DNA of 64,000 nt from Cupriavidus sp. D39 (GTDB taxonomy: Bacteria > Pseudomonadota > Gammaproteobacteria > Burkholderiales > Burkholderiaceae), in the NCBI RefSeq assembly GCF_026627925.1, contig NZ_JAPNLE010000007.1, positions 124,001 to 188,000 on the forward strand, read 5' to 3'. Positions 34,347-44,035 of this stretch are shown here, piece by piece. Both the position numbers and the translations under genes were made by a program. Each line of letters starts with the position of its first letter. The stretch's first letter is position 1. Under the pieces are notes generated by a model that saw only the letters and a list, made by a program, of their open reading frames with translations, was not told where the DNA came from and did no database searches.

Positions 34347-36809
34347 ATGAGCGCACCCATCGGCAACCCCGCCATGCCGGTCATCCGTGACCTTCGCGAC
34401 TTCGATCCGAAGTCGGGCAATCTGGCGGAACGCTTCATCTTCAACCACCGCGCGGTGGCGCTGGTGTTTTGCCTAGTGGCGACGCTGGTGCTTGGATTGT
34501 TCGCATGGAAGATCCAGGTCAACGCCAGCTTCGAGCGGATGATTCCGTCCTCCAGCCCGTATATCCGCAACTACCTGGACAACAAGGCCGAACTGCCCGG
34601 GCTGGGCAACAGCATCCGCATTGTCGTGGAGAACAAGAGCGGCGACATCTACGACCCGGCCTACCTGGAAACGCTGCGCAAGGTCAACGACACGCTGTAC
34701 CTGATACCGGGCGTGGACCGCTCGTGGATGAAGTCGATCTGGATGCCGAGCGTGCGCTGGCGGCAGGTCACCGAGGAAGGCATCACCGGCGGCGCGGTGA
34801 TGCCTTCCGACTACGACGGCAGCAAGCGGGCCGTCGACCAGCTGAGATCCAATATCGGCCGCGCTGGCGTGGTCGGCAGCCTGGTGGCCAACGACCTGAA
34901 GTCGAGCATGATCGTCACGCCGCTGCTGGAGCGTCACCCAAAGACGGGCGAGCCCCTAAGCTATGGCGAGTTCTCCCAGTCGCTCGAGACCAAGATCCGC
35001 AGCTTCGAGAGCGACCGGGTGGGCGTGCATATTGTTGGCTTTGGCAAGATTGTCGGTGACCTGATCGCCGGACTGAAGCAGGTGATGCTGTTCTTTGGCA
35101 TCTCCGTGCTGGTAGCGGCGGTCTTCGTCTTCGTGTACACGCGCTGTGTGCGCAGCACCGTGCTGCTGGTGACGGTTGCCGTCGCGGGCGTGGTTTGGCT
35201 GCTTGGGCTGATGCAGATCCTGGGCTATGAGCTGGATCCGTATTCGATCCTGGTGCCGTTCCTGATCTTCGCCATCGGCCTTTCGCACGGCGCGCAGAAG
35301 ATGAACGGCATCCTGCAGGACGTAGGCCGCGGCACGCACAAGTACGTGGCGGCGCGCTATACCTTCCGCCGCCTGTTCATGGCGGGACTGACGGCACTGC
35401 TGACGAACATCGTGGGCTTTGCGGTACTGATCATCATTGATATCCCGGTGATCCGCGATCTCGCCATCACGACCAGCATCGGCGTCACGGTGCTGATCTT
35501 TACCAAGCTGGTGCTGATTCCGGTGGCGCTGTCGTATATCGGCGTGAGCCCGGGCGCCGCAAAGCGCGCGCTGGTGGATGAAGGCGAGGTGGCGCAAGGC
35601 AAGGGCCTGCTGGCCAGGGTGTGGAAGGGGCTCGACCGGCTGACCGAGCGCCGGGCGGCGCTTGCGGTCATCAGCGTGACTGCGGTGCTGACGGTGGTCA
35701 GTGCGTTCGTGATGCGCGACCTGCGCATCGGCGACCTGGATCCCGGCGCGCCGGAGTTGCGCACCGAGTCGCGCTACAACCGCGACAACGCCTATATCAC
35801 CCAGCACTACGGGTTATCGAGCGACCAGTTCGTGGTGATCATGAAGACCGCCGAGGATGGCTGCCGCTACTACGAATCCCTGCAACTGATGGACCGCCTG
35901 GCGCAACGCCTGCGCCAGACCCCCGGCGTGCAGGGCACCAGCTCGCTGGCCGAGACCACGCGCTTCATCACCGCCGGCCTGGCCGAAGGCAATGGCAAAT
36001 GGATGACGCTCAGCCGCGACCAGCAGATCACCAACGCGGCGGTCTCCGCGGCGATGATCGCCACGCCCGATATCACCAATCGGGATTGCTCGGTCACGCC
36101 GCTGATTGCCTATCTTGGCGACCACAAGGCCGACACCCTGGCCCGCGTGCTGCGCACGGCCAATGACTTCGCGCTGCAGAACAATACCCCGGCGGATGCC
36201 AAGAAGCCCACGCGCTTCCTGCTTGCCGCCGGCAGCGCGGGCATCGAGGCGGCTACCAATATCGAGGTCGAGCACGGCATCGTCACCATGTACCTCGCGG
36301 TGTATGGCGCCACCGCCTTGCTTTGCCTGCTGACCTTCCGGAGCATCCGCGCCACGCTGGTGGCCATGATCCCGCTGGTCATTACCACCGTCCTGTGCAA
36401 GGCGCTGATGGTATGGCTGGGCATCGGCCTGAAAGTGGCCACGCTGCCGGTGATCGCGGTCGGGGTGGGTGTGGGCGTGGACTATGCGCTGTACCTGCTC
36501 AGCGTCCAGATCGCCATGCAGCGGCGCGGCGCCACGCTGGCGCAGGCCTACCGGCGCTCGCTCGATTTCACCGGCCGCGTGGTCGCGCTGATCGGGCTGA
36601 CGATGGCAGCCGGGGTGATCACCTGGGTCTGGTCGCCCATCAAGTTCCAGGCCGACATGGGCATCCTGCTGACGTTCATGTTCCTGTGGAACATGCTTGG
36701 CGCGCTGATCCTGATTCCCGCGTTGTCGCATTTCCTGCTCAATCCGAAGCCGCCCGTGCCGGCTCCCGCGCCGCAACCGCGGCCGCAGCCGCATCACGTG
36801 GCCAACTGA
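34347..36809 (+). CDS. RND-superfamily (MMPL-type) transporter
   Basis: An 820-residue inner-membrane protein with twofold internal symmetry: a first helix (AVALVFCLVATLVLGLFAWK), a periplasmic loop, helices around residues 235-400 (QVMLFFGISVLVAAVFVFVY; VPFLIFAIGLSHGAQKMNGI), a second periplasmic loop and helices around 640-805 (LPVIAVGVGVGVDYALYLLS). GLSHGAQKMNG and GVDYALYLL are the charged/polar helix-4 motifs of the MMPL/HpnN class. The Pro-rich tail ends PQPRPQPHHVAN. Driven by proton motive force, relatives move lipids and hydrophobic compounds. AAGGATCTC precedes the ATG. With the previous three genes it forms a trans-envelope set. Confidence 0.92.
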   Translation: MSAPIGNPAMPVIRDLRDFDPKSGNLAERFIFNHRAVALVFCLVATLVLGLFAWKIQVNASFERMIPSSSPYIRNYLDNKAELPGLGNSIRIVVENKSGDIYDPAYLETLRKVNDTLYLIPGVDRSWMKSIWMPSVRWRQVTEEGITGGAVMPSDYDGSKRAVDQLRSNIGRAGVVGSLVANDLKSSMIVTPLLERHPKTGEPLSYGEFSQSLETKIRSFESDRVGVHIVGFGKIVGDLIAGLKQVMLFFGISVLVAAVFVFVYTRCVRSTVLLVTVAVAGVVWLLGLMQILGYELDPYSILVPFLIFAIGLSHGAQKMNGILQDVGRGTHKYVAARYTFRRLFMAGLTALLTNIVGFAVLIIIDIPVIRDLAITTSIGVTVLIFTKLVLIPVALSYIGVSPGAAKRALVDEGEVAQGKGLLARVWKGLDRLTERRAALAVISVTAVLTVVSAFVMRDLRIGDLDPGAPELRTESRYNRDNAYITQHYGLSSDQFVVIMKTAEDGCRYYESLQLMDRLAQRLRQTPGVQGTSSLAETTRFITAGLAEGNGKWMTLSRDQQITNAAVSAAMIATPDITNRDCSVTPLIAYLGDHKADTLARVLRTANDFALQNNTPADAKKPTRFLLAAGSAGIEAATNIEVEHGIVTMYLAVYGATALLCLLTFRSIRATLVAMIPLVITTVLCKALMVWLGIGLKVATLPVIAVGVGVGVDYALYLLSVQIAMQRRGATLAQAYRRSLDFTGRVVALIGLTMAAGVITWVWSPIKFQADMGILLTFMFLWNMLGALILIPALSHFLLNPKPPVPAPAPQPRPQPHHVAN

Positions 36810-36837
36810 CTATCCCTGAAAACGACTGGAGAGAACA

Positions 36838-37803
36838 ATGTTCGATTTGCTGATGAGCGCCGACATGATGATGCCGGACCCGGATGGCATGACGGAACTG
36901 CTGGTGGCCAAGCTTGGCATCCACAGCCACCCGCGCTGGCGCCAGGCGTTCGATGACCATCCCTACATCGCGCACTTCCTGCGCGTGCACAAGTCGCTGG
37001 CCATCTCGCCGACCCGCATCGAGCCGCAATGGCACCTCGACAGGCCGAACCAAGGCGACCCGATGTTCCACACCTTCCTGGATAGCCTGAAGGCGTACCA
37101 GGGCGAGCACCGCCCGATGCTGACGCACTCCATCGTGCTGACCCTGCCCAGCGAGCGCCTGGCCGTGCTGGTGGACAAGCTGATGCGCCGCAAGTTGCGC
37201 TTCCGGCTGGCGCAGCGCACGCCGGACATGCCGTTCGACAGGCTGTGGCTTGGCGTCACGCCGGAGGATCCTCACTATGAGCCGTCCGTGGACGGTGGCC
37301 TGTGCATCGAGGTGATGGCAAACGAGCCGCTGCAACTGCCGCCCGAGACGTTTACCGTACCCGCGCCGCAAGTGGTCAACCCGGAGCCGGGCCAGATGAT
37401 CCGCGTGTCCGCGCGCGGCTACCTGGTGCGGGACCTGGACGAAACCCTGCGCCTCGTCTCCGCCAATCTCGACTGGGAGCCCAGCGGCCCGGTGCAGGAA
37501 CTGACCAAGGAAGGCTACCGCAAGGCGACCATGAAATGCGCGCTGGCCAATAGCGCCACGCTGGACGTGATCGAGGCCACGCGCTGGAACAGCGATGCCG
37601 GCCTTTACCTGAATTCCTGGGGCCCCGGCCCGTACTACATTCGCATCGCGGTGAACGGGCTGGCGGCCAAGGCGGAAGACCTGCGCGCGCGCGGCACCCG
37701 CTTCACCTGGATCGAGGAATGCGAAGCCGTGGGCGGCAAGTCGCTGATCCGGGTCGATCCGGCGGACGTGCGCGGCCAGTTGTTTGAATTCCACGAGTTG
37801 TGA
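36838..37803 (+). CDS. VOC (glyoxalase/dioxygenase fold) family protein
   Basis: A 321-residue cytoplasmic protein. The C-terminal half has the VOC-like segments LDVIEATRWNSDAGLYLNSW, GPYYIRIAVNGLAAKAEDLR and RVDPADVRGQLFEFHE, the last ending with the metal-binding Glu pattern of extradiol dioxygenase-like folds. The N-terminal half (MFDLLMSADMMMPDPDGMTE) is a second, weaker VOC module. The family includes isomerases, epimerases and ring-cleavage dioxygenases, so the exact reaction is open. Within the operon it follows the RND gene by 28 bp and overlaps the enoyl-CoA hydratase start. Confidence 0.8.
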   Translation: MFDLLMSADMMMPDPDGMTELLVAKLGIHSHPRWRQAFDDHPYIAHFLRVHKSLAISPTRIEPQWHLDRPNQGDPMFHTFLDSLKAYQGEHRPMLTHSIVLTLPSERLAVLVDKLMRRKLRFRLAQRTPDMPFDRLWLGVTPEDPHYEPSVDGGLCIEVMANEPLQLPPETFTVPAPQVVNPEPGQMIRVSARGYLVRDLDETLRLVSANLDWEPSGPVQELTKEGYRKATMKCALANSATLDVIEATRWNSDAGLYLNSWGPGPYYIRIAVNGLAAKAEDLRARGTRFTWIEECEAVGGKSLIRVDPADVRGQLFEFHEL

Positions 37804-37808
37804 GCATC

Positions 37809-38654
37809 ATGAAAGCCATCAGCGAAAGCGAGGCCAAGGCGGCATCGGGTGCCGCACTGCCAGGGGCCGCCACGGAGCCGGCGGTACGGCTGGAACGCGA
37901 AGGCAGGATCGGCTGGATCGTGCTGAACCGGCCGGGGCAGATCAATGCCATCAACGACGAGATCCGGCGCGGTGTGCCGCTGGCCCTGGCCGAGTTGGAT
38001 GCCGACCCCGGTATCGGCGTGATCGTGATCCGCGGCGAGGGCGATCGGGGCTTCTGCGCCGGTGCCGACATCAAGGAGCGGCGCGGCGACGAGACCTCGC
38101 TGCAGGTGCGGCGGCGGATGGAACGGGCGCGCTGGATCGAGGCGCTGGACAGCACCGAGAAGCCGGTGATCGCCGCCATCCATGGCTATTGCATGGGCGG
38201 CGGCATGGAGCTGGCGCTGGCGTGCGATATCCGCTTTGCCTCGCCGGATGCCACCTTCGCGCTACCGGAGACCGGACTTGGCCTGATTCCCGGCGGAGGT
38301 GGCACGCAACGCCTGCCCCGCCTGGTTGGGCACGGCACAGCGATGGACCTGCTGCTGACGGGCGAGCGCATGACCGCCGTGCAGGCACGGGACATCGGCT
38401 TGCTGACGCGCATCGCCAGCGCAAACGATCAACTGTTGGTGGAAGTGCGCGCCCTGGCAACGCGCATCGCCGCCCGGCCTCCTATGGCCACCGCATTCGC
38501 TAAGCAAGCCACGCGTGCGGCGAGCCGCGTGGACCTGAAGAGCGGCCTCGACCTGGAGCTGGAATTGTTCTCGCTGCTGGCGCCGATGCAGGACGTCAGA
38601 GAAGCAGCGCAAGCCTTCAGCGAGAAGCGCCCGCCGCAGTTCTCGGGCCATTAA
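37809..38654 (+). CDS. Enoyl-CoA hydratase/isomerase family protein
   Basis: A 281-residue crotonase. The oxyanion-hole segments are RGFCAGADIKERRGDE and AIHGYCMGGGMELALACDIR; the catalytic Glu region is FALPETGLGLIPGGGGTQRL. The start may also be the GTG at 37800, which overlaps the preceding stop. Residues 1-30 are extra compared with the usual 260-residue family and probably disordered. It hydrates trans-2-enoyl-CoA in beta-oxidation of a side chain or dicarboxyl-CoA intermediate. Translationally coupled to the VOC gene. Confidence 0.92.
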   Translation: MKAISESEAKAASGAALPGAATEPAVRLEREGRIGWIVLNRPGQINAINDEIRRGVPLALAELDADPGIGVIVIRGEGDRGFCAGADIKERRGDETSLQVRRRMERARWIEALDSTEKPVIAAIHGYCMGGGMELALACDIRFASPDATFALPETGLGLIPGGGGTQRLPRLVGHGTAMDLLLTGERMTAVQARDIGLLTRIASANDQLLVEVRALATRIAARPPMATAFAKQATRAASRVDLKSGLDLELELFSLLAPMQDVREAAQAFSEKRPPQFSGH

Positions 38655-38671
38655 AAAACAAGGAGCAGGAA

Positions 38672-39502
38672 ATGGCACAGGAAAAACTGGCCGGCAAGGT
38701 AGCGATTGTGACCGGCGCGGGCAACGGCCTCGGCGCTGATTGCGCCAAGGTCCTGGCCGGGCACGGCGCCAAGGTGGCGGTCGTGGATATCAACTTCGGC
38801 GCGGCCCAGGAAGTGGCGGCCAAGATCGAGGCGCAGGGTGGGCAGGCGATGGCCGTCAAGGCCGATGTGAGTGTCGAGGACGAGATCAAGGCGATGGTCG
38901 CCGCGGTCGACGGGCGCTGGGGCCGTATCGACGTGCTTCACAACAACGCCGCGGCGCTGGACTTGAAGACACGCTACGCGGACCGCGACGTCTGCAACGT
39001 GGAGGTAGAGGCCTGGGACCGCTCGATGAACGTCAATGCGCGCGGCGCCATGCTGTGCTGCAAGCACGTGATCCCGGTGATGCTGCGCGGCGGCAACGGG
39101 TCGATCATCCACAGCTCATCGGGATTCGGGGTGATGGGCGATGCCACGCTGACGTCCTATGCTTGCTCCAAGGCAGCGCTGCTTGCGCTGAGCCGCATGG
39201 TGGCGGCTCAGTACGGCAAGCAGGGCATCCGCTCGAATGCCATTGTCATCGGCTTCGTGCTTAACGAGCATGCACAGAAGGAAGTGGCGGACGAGATCAA
39301 GCAGATCCTGCTGGACCAGCATTTGACGCCGGCGCTGGGCAGCCCGCGCCAGATCGCCGATGTGGTGGCTTTCCTTGCCAGCGAGGAATCCTCCTTCGTC
39401 ACCGGCCACGCCATGATGGTGGACGGCGGCTTTACCAGCCACGCACCGTCGCTGGTGCCGATCCGGCAATTCTTCGAGCGCAAGGGCGATAACAAATGGT
39501 GA
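38672..39502 (+). CDS. SDR-family oxidoreductase
   Basis: A 276-residue classical short-chain dehydrogenase. The cofactor motif TGAGNGLG is at residues 14-21, acid VDINFG after beta-2 suggests NAD(H), NNAAA follows beta-4, the catalytic Ser lies in IIHSSSGFGV and the Tyr-x-x-x-Lys is YACSK. MMVDGGFTSHAP closes the domain, and a 12-residue tail follows. AAGGAGCAGG precedes the ATG. It probably oxidises a hydroxyl group formed by the hydratase or by ring hydroxylation. Confidence 0.93.
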   Translation: MAQEKLAGKVAIVTGAGNGLGADCAKVLAGHGAKVAVVDINFGAAQEVAAKIEAQGGQAMAVKADVSVEDEIKAMVAAVDGRWGRIDVLHNNAAALDLKTRYADRDVCNVEVEAWDRSMNVNARGAMLCCKHVIPVMLRGGNGSIIHSSSGFGVMGDATLTSYACSKAALLALSRMVAAQYGKQGIRSNAIVIGFVLNEHAQKEVADEIKQILLDQHLTPALGSPRQIADVVAFLASEESSFVTGHAMMVDGGFTSHAPSLVPIRQFFERKGDNKW

Positions 39503-39509
39503 ACACGCA

Positions 39510-40016
39510 ATGACTCTTTCCATTCATTCCGCCATTGTGGGCGACTACATCAAGATGCTGCGCAATATGCGGGCGTGGCTGGACAAGGCGCAGGCGCATG
39601 CCGATGCCAGGAAGTTCGACAGCGCTGGCTACTTGTCGATGAAGCTGGCGCCGGACATGCTGCCGCTCTCCGGGCAGGTGTTGATCGCGGGAGAGATTGC
39701 CAAGGTGGGCGTGGAGCGCTTTGCCGGACTAACAGCGCCCAAGGTCGAGCACGAGGATGCGAGCGTGCAGGATTTGCGCCAGCGCGTGCAGGGCGTCATT
39801 GACCATCTCGCGGCCTGTACGCCGGCGCAGATCGACGGCAGCGCGGTGACGGAGCTGGTGGTGCCGCAGCGCGGCAAGGCCCCGCTCGTGTTTGACCGGC
39901 AGGGCTTTGCGCACTGGTCGCAGGCGAACTTCTTCTTTCACGTGACGATGACCTATGCGTTGCTGCGGCACGCGGGCGTGGAGTTGGGGAAGGCGGATTT
40001 CCTCGGCTTGGGGTGA
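39510..40016 (+). CDS. DUF1993 family protein
   Basis: A 168-residue helical protein starting MTLSIHSAIVGDYIKMLRNM, with the DUF1993 segments DMLPLSGQVLIAGEIAK, FAGLTAPKVEHEDAS and FFFHVTMTYALLRHAGVELG near the end (DFLG terminus). The family is a four-helix bundle related to DinB-like folds, without an established reaction. It is the last gene of this operon, seven bases after the SDR gene, and is followed by a good terminator hairpin. Confidence 0.88.
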   Translation: MTLSIHSAIVGDYIKMLRNMRAWLDKAQAHADARKFDSAGYLSMKLAPDMLPLSGQVLIAGEIAKVGVERFAGLTAPKVEHEDASVQDLRQRVQGVIDHLAACTPAQIDGSAVTELVVPQRGKAPLVFDRQGFAHWSQANFFFHVTMTYALLRHAGVELGKADFLGLG

Positions 40017-40039
40017 ATGCGGTAGCCGTGCGCTGCGTA

Positions 40040-40076
40040 CAAAGGGCGGCTCCGAAAGGGTCGCCCTTTGTTGTTG
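40040..40076 (+). terminator. Terminator after the DUF1302-DUF1993 operon
   Basis: CAAAGGGCG (40040-40048) pairs with CGCCCTTTG (40062-40070), followed by TTGTTGG. The stem is perfect; the convergent gene on the other strand ends 95 bp further on, so it may serve both directions. Confidence 0.7.
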
Positions 40077-40164
40077 GACCGTTTTCCAAAGTAAAACACC
40101 CCGACGGCGTGGAGCGCGGGGTGCTGGAAATACAGTCTCACAGCGCGCGGAACTGGCGCGGCGC

Positions 40165-41402
40165 TCAGGCGACTTCCCGCGTGGAGGCCTCGTAGGCCTT
40201 CAGGTCAAAGCCTGGCTCGGCCGCCTGTTGCGATGTGAGTGGCGCCGCGCGTGCCAGTACCTTCCGCGCTGCCATGTGATCGGCGGGACGATTACACGAC
40301 TCGACGGCAACGAGGCGTCCCTGCCGGAAGCACAGCACGTTTAGTTGCCGGGTCTCGGCATTGCCCACCAGCACGGTTTCGTCATGCCCATCCGACAAGC
40401 CGGCAATCTGCAATTTGAGATCCACCTGGTCCGTCCAGAACCAGGGCAGCGCGATGTAGGGCAGGGGCTTTCCCATCAGCCGCGCGGCGACGTTGCGGGC
40501 CTGGTCGACCGCGTTCTGCACGGACTCCAGCCGGATCGGCGCGCCGCAGTGCGGGCTGGGGAAGCTCACCGCATCGCCGATGGCCGAGATCGCGGGGTCG
40601 GCGGTCAGCAGCTGCGCATTGACACGGATGCCGTTGTCCACCACAAGCCCTGCGTCGGCCGCCAGCTCCGCGTTCGGTATCACGCCAATGCCGTAGACCA
40701 CGAGATCGGCGGGCAGCCGGCGGCCGTCGCCGGTTTCCACCGCGGTGACCTTGCCGTCGGTGCCGACGATATTCGCCACCGTCTGCCCGAAATCCAGCGT
40801 GACCCCCAGCTCGCGTGCGCGGCGCTGAACAGTTCGGACATGGGCGCGGACAGTGCCCGCGCCATGGGGCGCGTGCCGAGTTCCACGACATGCGCCGCCA
40901 CCCCTTTTGCTGCCACCACCGCGGCGAACTCGAGGCCGATAAAGCCGGCGCCGATCACCACCACGTGGCGGGCCGCGGCGACGCGCGGCGCTAGCGCATC
41001 GGCATCGGCCAGCGTGCGGATGCCGAAAACCCCGTCGAGATCGGCTCCAGGGATGACGGGCACACGGTTGCGCGCGCCCGTGGCCAGCACCAGGTGGTCG
41101 TAGAGCATGCGCTCGCCGCTGGCCAGTTCCACGCAGCGCGCGCCACGGTCGATCATGGTCACGCTGCCTTGCACGCGCTCCACGCTTTGCTGGTCGAACC
41201 ACTCCGGCGGGCGGAAGCGCAGGGCCGCGGAGCCGACCTTGCCGAGCAGGTAAGCCTTGGACAGCGGCGGGCGTTGGTAGGGCACGCCGGCCTCATCGCC
41301 GATCAGGGCGATATGGCCAGCAAAGCCTTCCTGGCGCAGCGAAGCCGCTACCTGATAGCCGGCCTGGCCGGCGCCGACGATAACCACGTTGTTCAGTGAC
41401 AT
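40165..41402 (-). pseudogene. Ferredoxin-reductase-type FAD oxidoreductase, one frameshift
   Basis: About 412 residues from the ATG at 41402 (MSLNNVVIVGAGQAGYQVAA, FAD GxGxxG motif). It continues with VPYQRPPLSKAYLLGKVGSA and the NAD(H)-binding HVVVIGAGFIGLEFAAVVAA. Near 40838, after PMSELF, one C is missing and the rest (RARELGVTLDFGQTVANIVG, ISAIGDAVSFPSPHCGAPIR, WTDQVDLKLQIAG) is in another frame. It belongs to the class that reduces ferredoxins for Rieske oxygenases or P450s, and would be the natural electron donor for the Rieske pair at 53.8-55.8 kb. Everything else is conserved, so sequencing error is possible. Confidence 0.85.
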
Positions 41403-41407
41403 GACAA

Positions 41408-42688
41408 TTACGAAAGTTCGCTCGCAAGGTTGCGGGTGGTAAAGCTCGGATAGCGGCCAAGCGGCAACAGCAGCATGGGCCCGATCAGGAACGCCGTACC
41501 GCAGATGGCGAGCATGGTCGTGTAGGAACCGGTGGCGGTATAGATCAGTCCGAACAGCCACGGCGCCAGCGCCGCGGCAATGGTGATCAGCGCGACATGC
41601 ACGCCGAACAAGCGGCCATAGTCGCGCATGCCGAAATATCGGGCCATCAGGTAGGCGGCAATATCGAACTCCGCGCCCGCGCCAATGCCGATGAGCAGCG
41701 TTGCCAGCGCCAGGGTGCCGGGCTGGTTCGCGCCGGTCGCGGAGAGCAGCAGGCAGCCTAGCGCCGGCATGATGAGAGCGACCGCCGCCACGCCGGGTGC
41801 CCACAAGCGGTCGATCAGGTAGCCGACCAGCACACGGCCGCCGATGAGCGACAGCCCGAAGCTGCCGAATACCTGGCTGGCCTCGGCCGCGCTCAGCCCC
41901 TTGTCGCGCAGCAGCGGCACCGTGTTGCTCACCATCGTGACCATGGCTGCCACTACCATCGCCAGCGCGATATTGATGGTCCAGAAGCGCGCCGAGCGCA
42001 TGGCGTCGCGATAGGCCATGCCAGATGCCGGCGTCTGCGCAACAACGGTCTCCTTGGATGCCGCTTGCCGGTCTTGCGGCGTTTCCAGCCAGCGCAGCGC
42101 CAGCGGCACCACCAACACCAGCGGCAGAAGCGCCAGCAGCAGGAAGACCGCCTGCCAGCCCCAGCGCGCCACGCTCCAGGTCACGGCGGAAGGGATCAGC
42201 GACGCGGACAGGCCGGTGCCCGACAGCATCAGCGCGAGTGCCAGGCCGCGATTGCGATCGAACCAGAGGTTCACCAGGTGTGTCCAGGTGATATGCATGG
42301 TGCCCATGCCCGCAATCGGCAGCAGCGCGCACATCAGGTAGAGCCACCAGATGGAGCGGCCCATCAGCAGCATCAGCGCGAAGGTGACGGAGAGGGCGAT
42401 CAGCGACAGCACCGTCACGCGCCGCATGCCCCAGCGCTGGTTGAACCAGCCTACCAACTGGGCGCCAACGACCGCGCCGCCGAACAGGAAGCTGATGGCC
42501 GGCTGCAACTCTCCGCGACTCCAGCCAAATGCGTTCTGCAATGGAATTACCAGCGCGCCGAAGGCATAGAGCAGCGAGGCGTTAGCGGCCACTGCCAGGC
42601 CAAGCATGGCGAGCAGCACCACGCGCCAGCCGCGGCGGAATTCAGTCAGGTCGATCGCAACGGATCGGGTATTGCCAGAGTTGGACAT
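41408..42688 (-). CDS. MFS transporter
   Basis: A 426-residue, twelve-helix major facilitator. The start at 42688 (MSNSGNTRSVAIDLTEFRRG) is preceded by AGGAGACAG; an upstream in-frame ATG lacks a signal. The first helix is WRVVLLAMLGLAVAANASLL, the loop motif between helices 2 and 3 is NQRWGMRRVTVLSLIALSVT, and the family pattern resembles oxalate/formate antiporter or monocarboxylate carriers. It probably takes up an organic acid. It lies five bases upstream of the FAD reductase and is co-transcribed with it. Confidence 0.9.
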   Translation of the reverse strand: MSNSGNTRSVAIDLTEFRRGWRVVLLAMLGLAVAANASLLYAFGALVIPLQNAFGWSRGELQPAISFLFGGAVVGAQLVGWFNQRWGMRRVTVLSLIALSVTFALMLLMGRSIWWLYLMCALLPIAGMGTMHITWTHLVNLWFDRNRGLALALMLSGTGLSASLIPSAVTWSVARWGWQAVFLLLALLPLVLVVPLALRWLETPQDRQAASKETVVAQTPASGMAYRDAMRSARFWTINIALAMVVAAMVTMVSNTVPLLRDKGLSAAEASQVFGSFGLSLIGGRVLVGYLIDRLWAPGVAAVALIMPALGCLLLSATGANQPGTLALATLLIGIGAGAEFDIAAYLMARYFGMRDYGRLFGVHVALITIAAALAPWLFGLIYTATGSYTTMLAICGTAFLIGPMLLLPLGRYPSFTTRNLASELS

Positions 42689-42844
42689 CAACTGTCTCCT
42701 AGGTGAATGCGTACTGCCAGTGCCGCACCTTTCTTTGCCTTGGGTGATACAGCCGGGCAATTTCTGGAATTCTGTATTTAGATTAATATTCTACATATGG
42801 ATTCTAAGCCCGAGCTAGGTAGATGCCCTGAGGCACCCGCCTTG
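42689..42844. promoter_or_regulatory. Intergenic region upstream of the MFS gene
   Basis: 156 bp between two leftward genes with an AT-rich patch (about 42770-42800). It probably holds a promoter for the MFS and FAD reductase genes, but no single pair of -35/-10 boxes stands out. Confidence 0.35.
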
Positions 42845-44035
42845 CTACTCCCTGACCAGCAACACGCTGCCGCCCAGCGGTCCGCCGCCTGCCGCCGCTA
42901 TGGCTACCTGGTGCGGGGCAACCTGGCGTTCGCCGCCGCGTCCCCACAGCTGGGCGCAGGCCTCGTGGACGTAGCCCAGGCCGTGCGTGCGGCCGCTGGA
43001 CAGTTGTCCGCCGTTGGTGTTGACCGGCAGTTGCCCGTCGCGCGCAATGCGTGTGCCGCCTTCGATGAAAGCGCCGCTCTCGCCGCGCGGACAAAGGCCC
43101 AGTCCCTCCAGCCAGAGCATGGTCAGGATCGAAAAACCGTCGTACAACTGGGCACTGCCCACGTCCTTCGGCTTCAGGTCGGTGCGCGACCACAGCATGC
43201 GGCCCACGTCGAAGCAGGCCATCTCGGTCAGCGATATCTGGTCCCAGGACCAGGGCTGGTGCAACGCCGAGCCGATCGCTTCCAGCCGAATCGGCGCGTT
43301 GGGGCCATCGCGTGCAGCGTCGGCACGCGACAAGATGATCGCGGTCGATGCATCGCAGTGCACATCGCAATCGAACATGCGCAGCGGGGTCGAGATCATG
43401 CGCGACGCAAGATAGTCGTCCATCGTCATGGGCGTGCGGAATACGGCCTTGGGGTTGCGCATCGCGTTGGCGCGGCAGGTCAGCGCGATCTGCGCCATCT
43501 GCTCGCTGGTGGTGCCGTACTCAAAGAAATGACGCTGCGCGTAGAGCGCCATCAGGTTGATCCCCGACATCACATTGAACGGCGTATACCACTGCCAGAA
43601 ATAGCTGTTATCGCGGCCGACCGTCTTGTTGGTCAGCGCGCTGGCCGTTTTGTCCTTCTGCCGCGCGCTGGCTTCGGCGATGGTGCGAAACACCAGCACA
43701 TGCCTGCACAGGCCGGTGGCGATGGCCATGGCGCCGTTGATCAGCCCCGTCAGCGGACCGGGCCCTTCATAGCCGGCGCCATACCAGTTCACCTTGAGGC
43801 CCAGTGCGCTCATCAGTGCGTTGGGACCCACCGGGGAAAAGGGGTTGCCGTTGTCGTTGTCGCCGGGCCAGCAGGCGATGCCGTCGATGTCGCTGCGTTG
43901 CAGCCCGGCGTCGGCAATGGCCTCCAGCGCGGCGTCGATGGACAGGCGCATGGCCGAGCGGTTCGACGGGCGTCCCACCTCGGACTGGCCGATGCCTGTG
44001 ATGGCGACATGCTTCTCGAACAAGTCGGTCTTCAT
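42845..44035 (-). CDS. Thiolase-like protein (SCP-x/lipid-transfer type), likely retro-aldolase subunit
   Basis: A 396-residue thiolase-fold protein: MKTDLFEKHVAITGIGQSEV, LSIDAALEAIADAGLQRSDI, DVHCDASTAIILSRADAARD, and the C-terminal NTNGGQLSSGRTHGLGYVHE followed by QVAIAAAGGGPLGGSVLL. The usual nucleophilic Cys near residue 90 is not present (segment NWYGAGYEGPGPLTGLINGA), as in the Ltp2-type steroid side-chain aldolases. These form a complex with a DUF35 protein and cleave a beta-hydroxyacyl-CoA side chain without CoA transfer. The DUF35 gene overlaps its start by four bases, strongly supporting a two-subunit enzyme. Confidence 0.85.
   Translation of the reverse strand: MKTDLFEKHVAITGIGQSEVGRPSNRSAMRLSIDAALEAIADAGLQRSDIDGIACWPGDNDNGNPFSPVGPNALMSALGLKVNWYGAGYEGPGPLTGLINGAMAIATGLCRHVLVFRTIAEASARQKDKTASALTNKTVGRDNSYFWQWYTPFNVMSGINLMALYAQRHFFEYGTTSEQMAQIALTCRANAMRNPKAVFRTPMTMDDYLASRMISTPLRMFDCDVHCDASTAIILSRADAARDGPNAPIRLEAIGSALHQPWSWDQISLTEMACFDVGRMLWSRTDLKPKDVGSAQLYDGFSILTMLWLEGLGLCPRGESGAFIEGGTRIARDGQLPVNTNGGQLSSGRTHGLGYVHEACAQLWGRGGERQVAPHQVAIAAAGGGPLGGSVLLVRE

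Noticed and set aside
35814..36797. Long leftward frame opposite the RND transporter
   Set aside because: It lies entirely opposite a well-supported gene and is His/Gln/Arg-rich, the typical mirror of GC-rich coding DNA.
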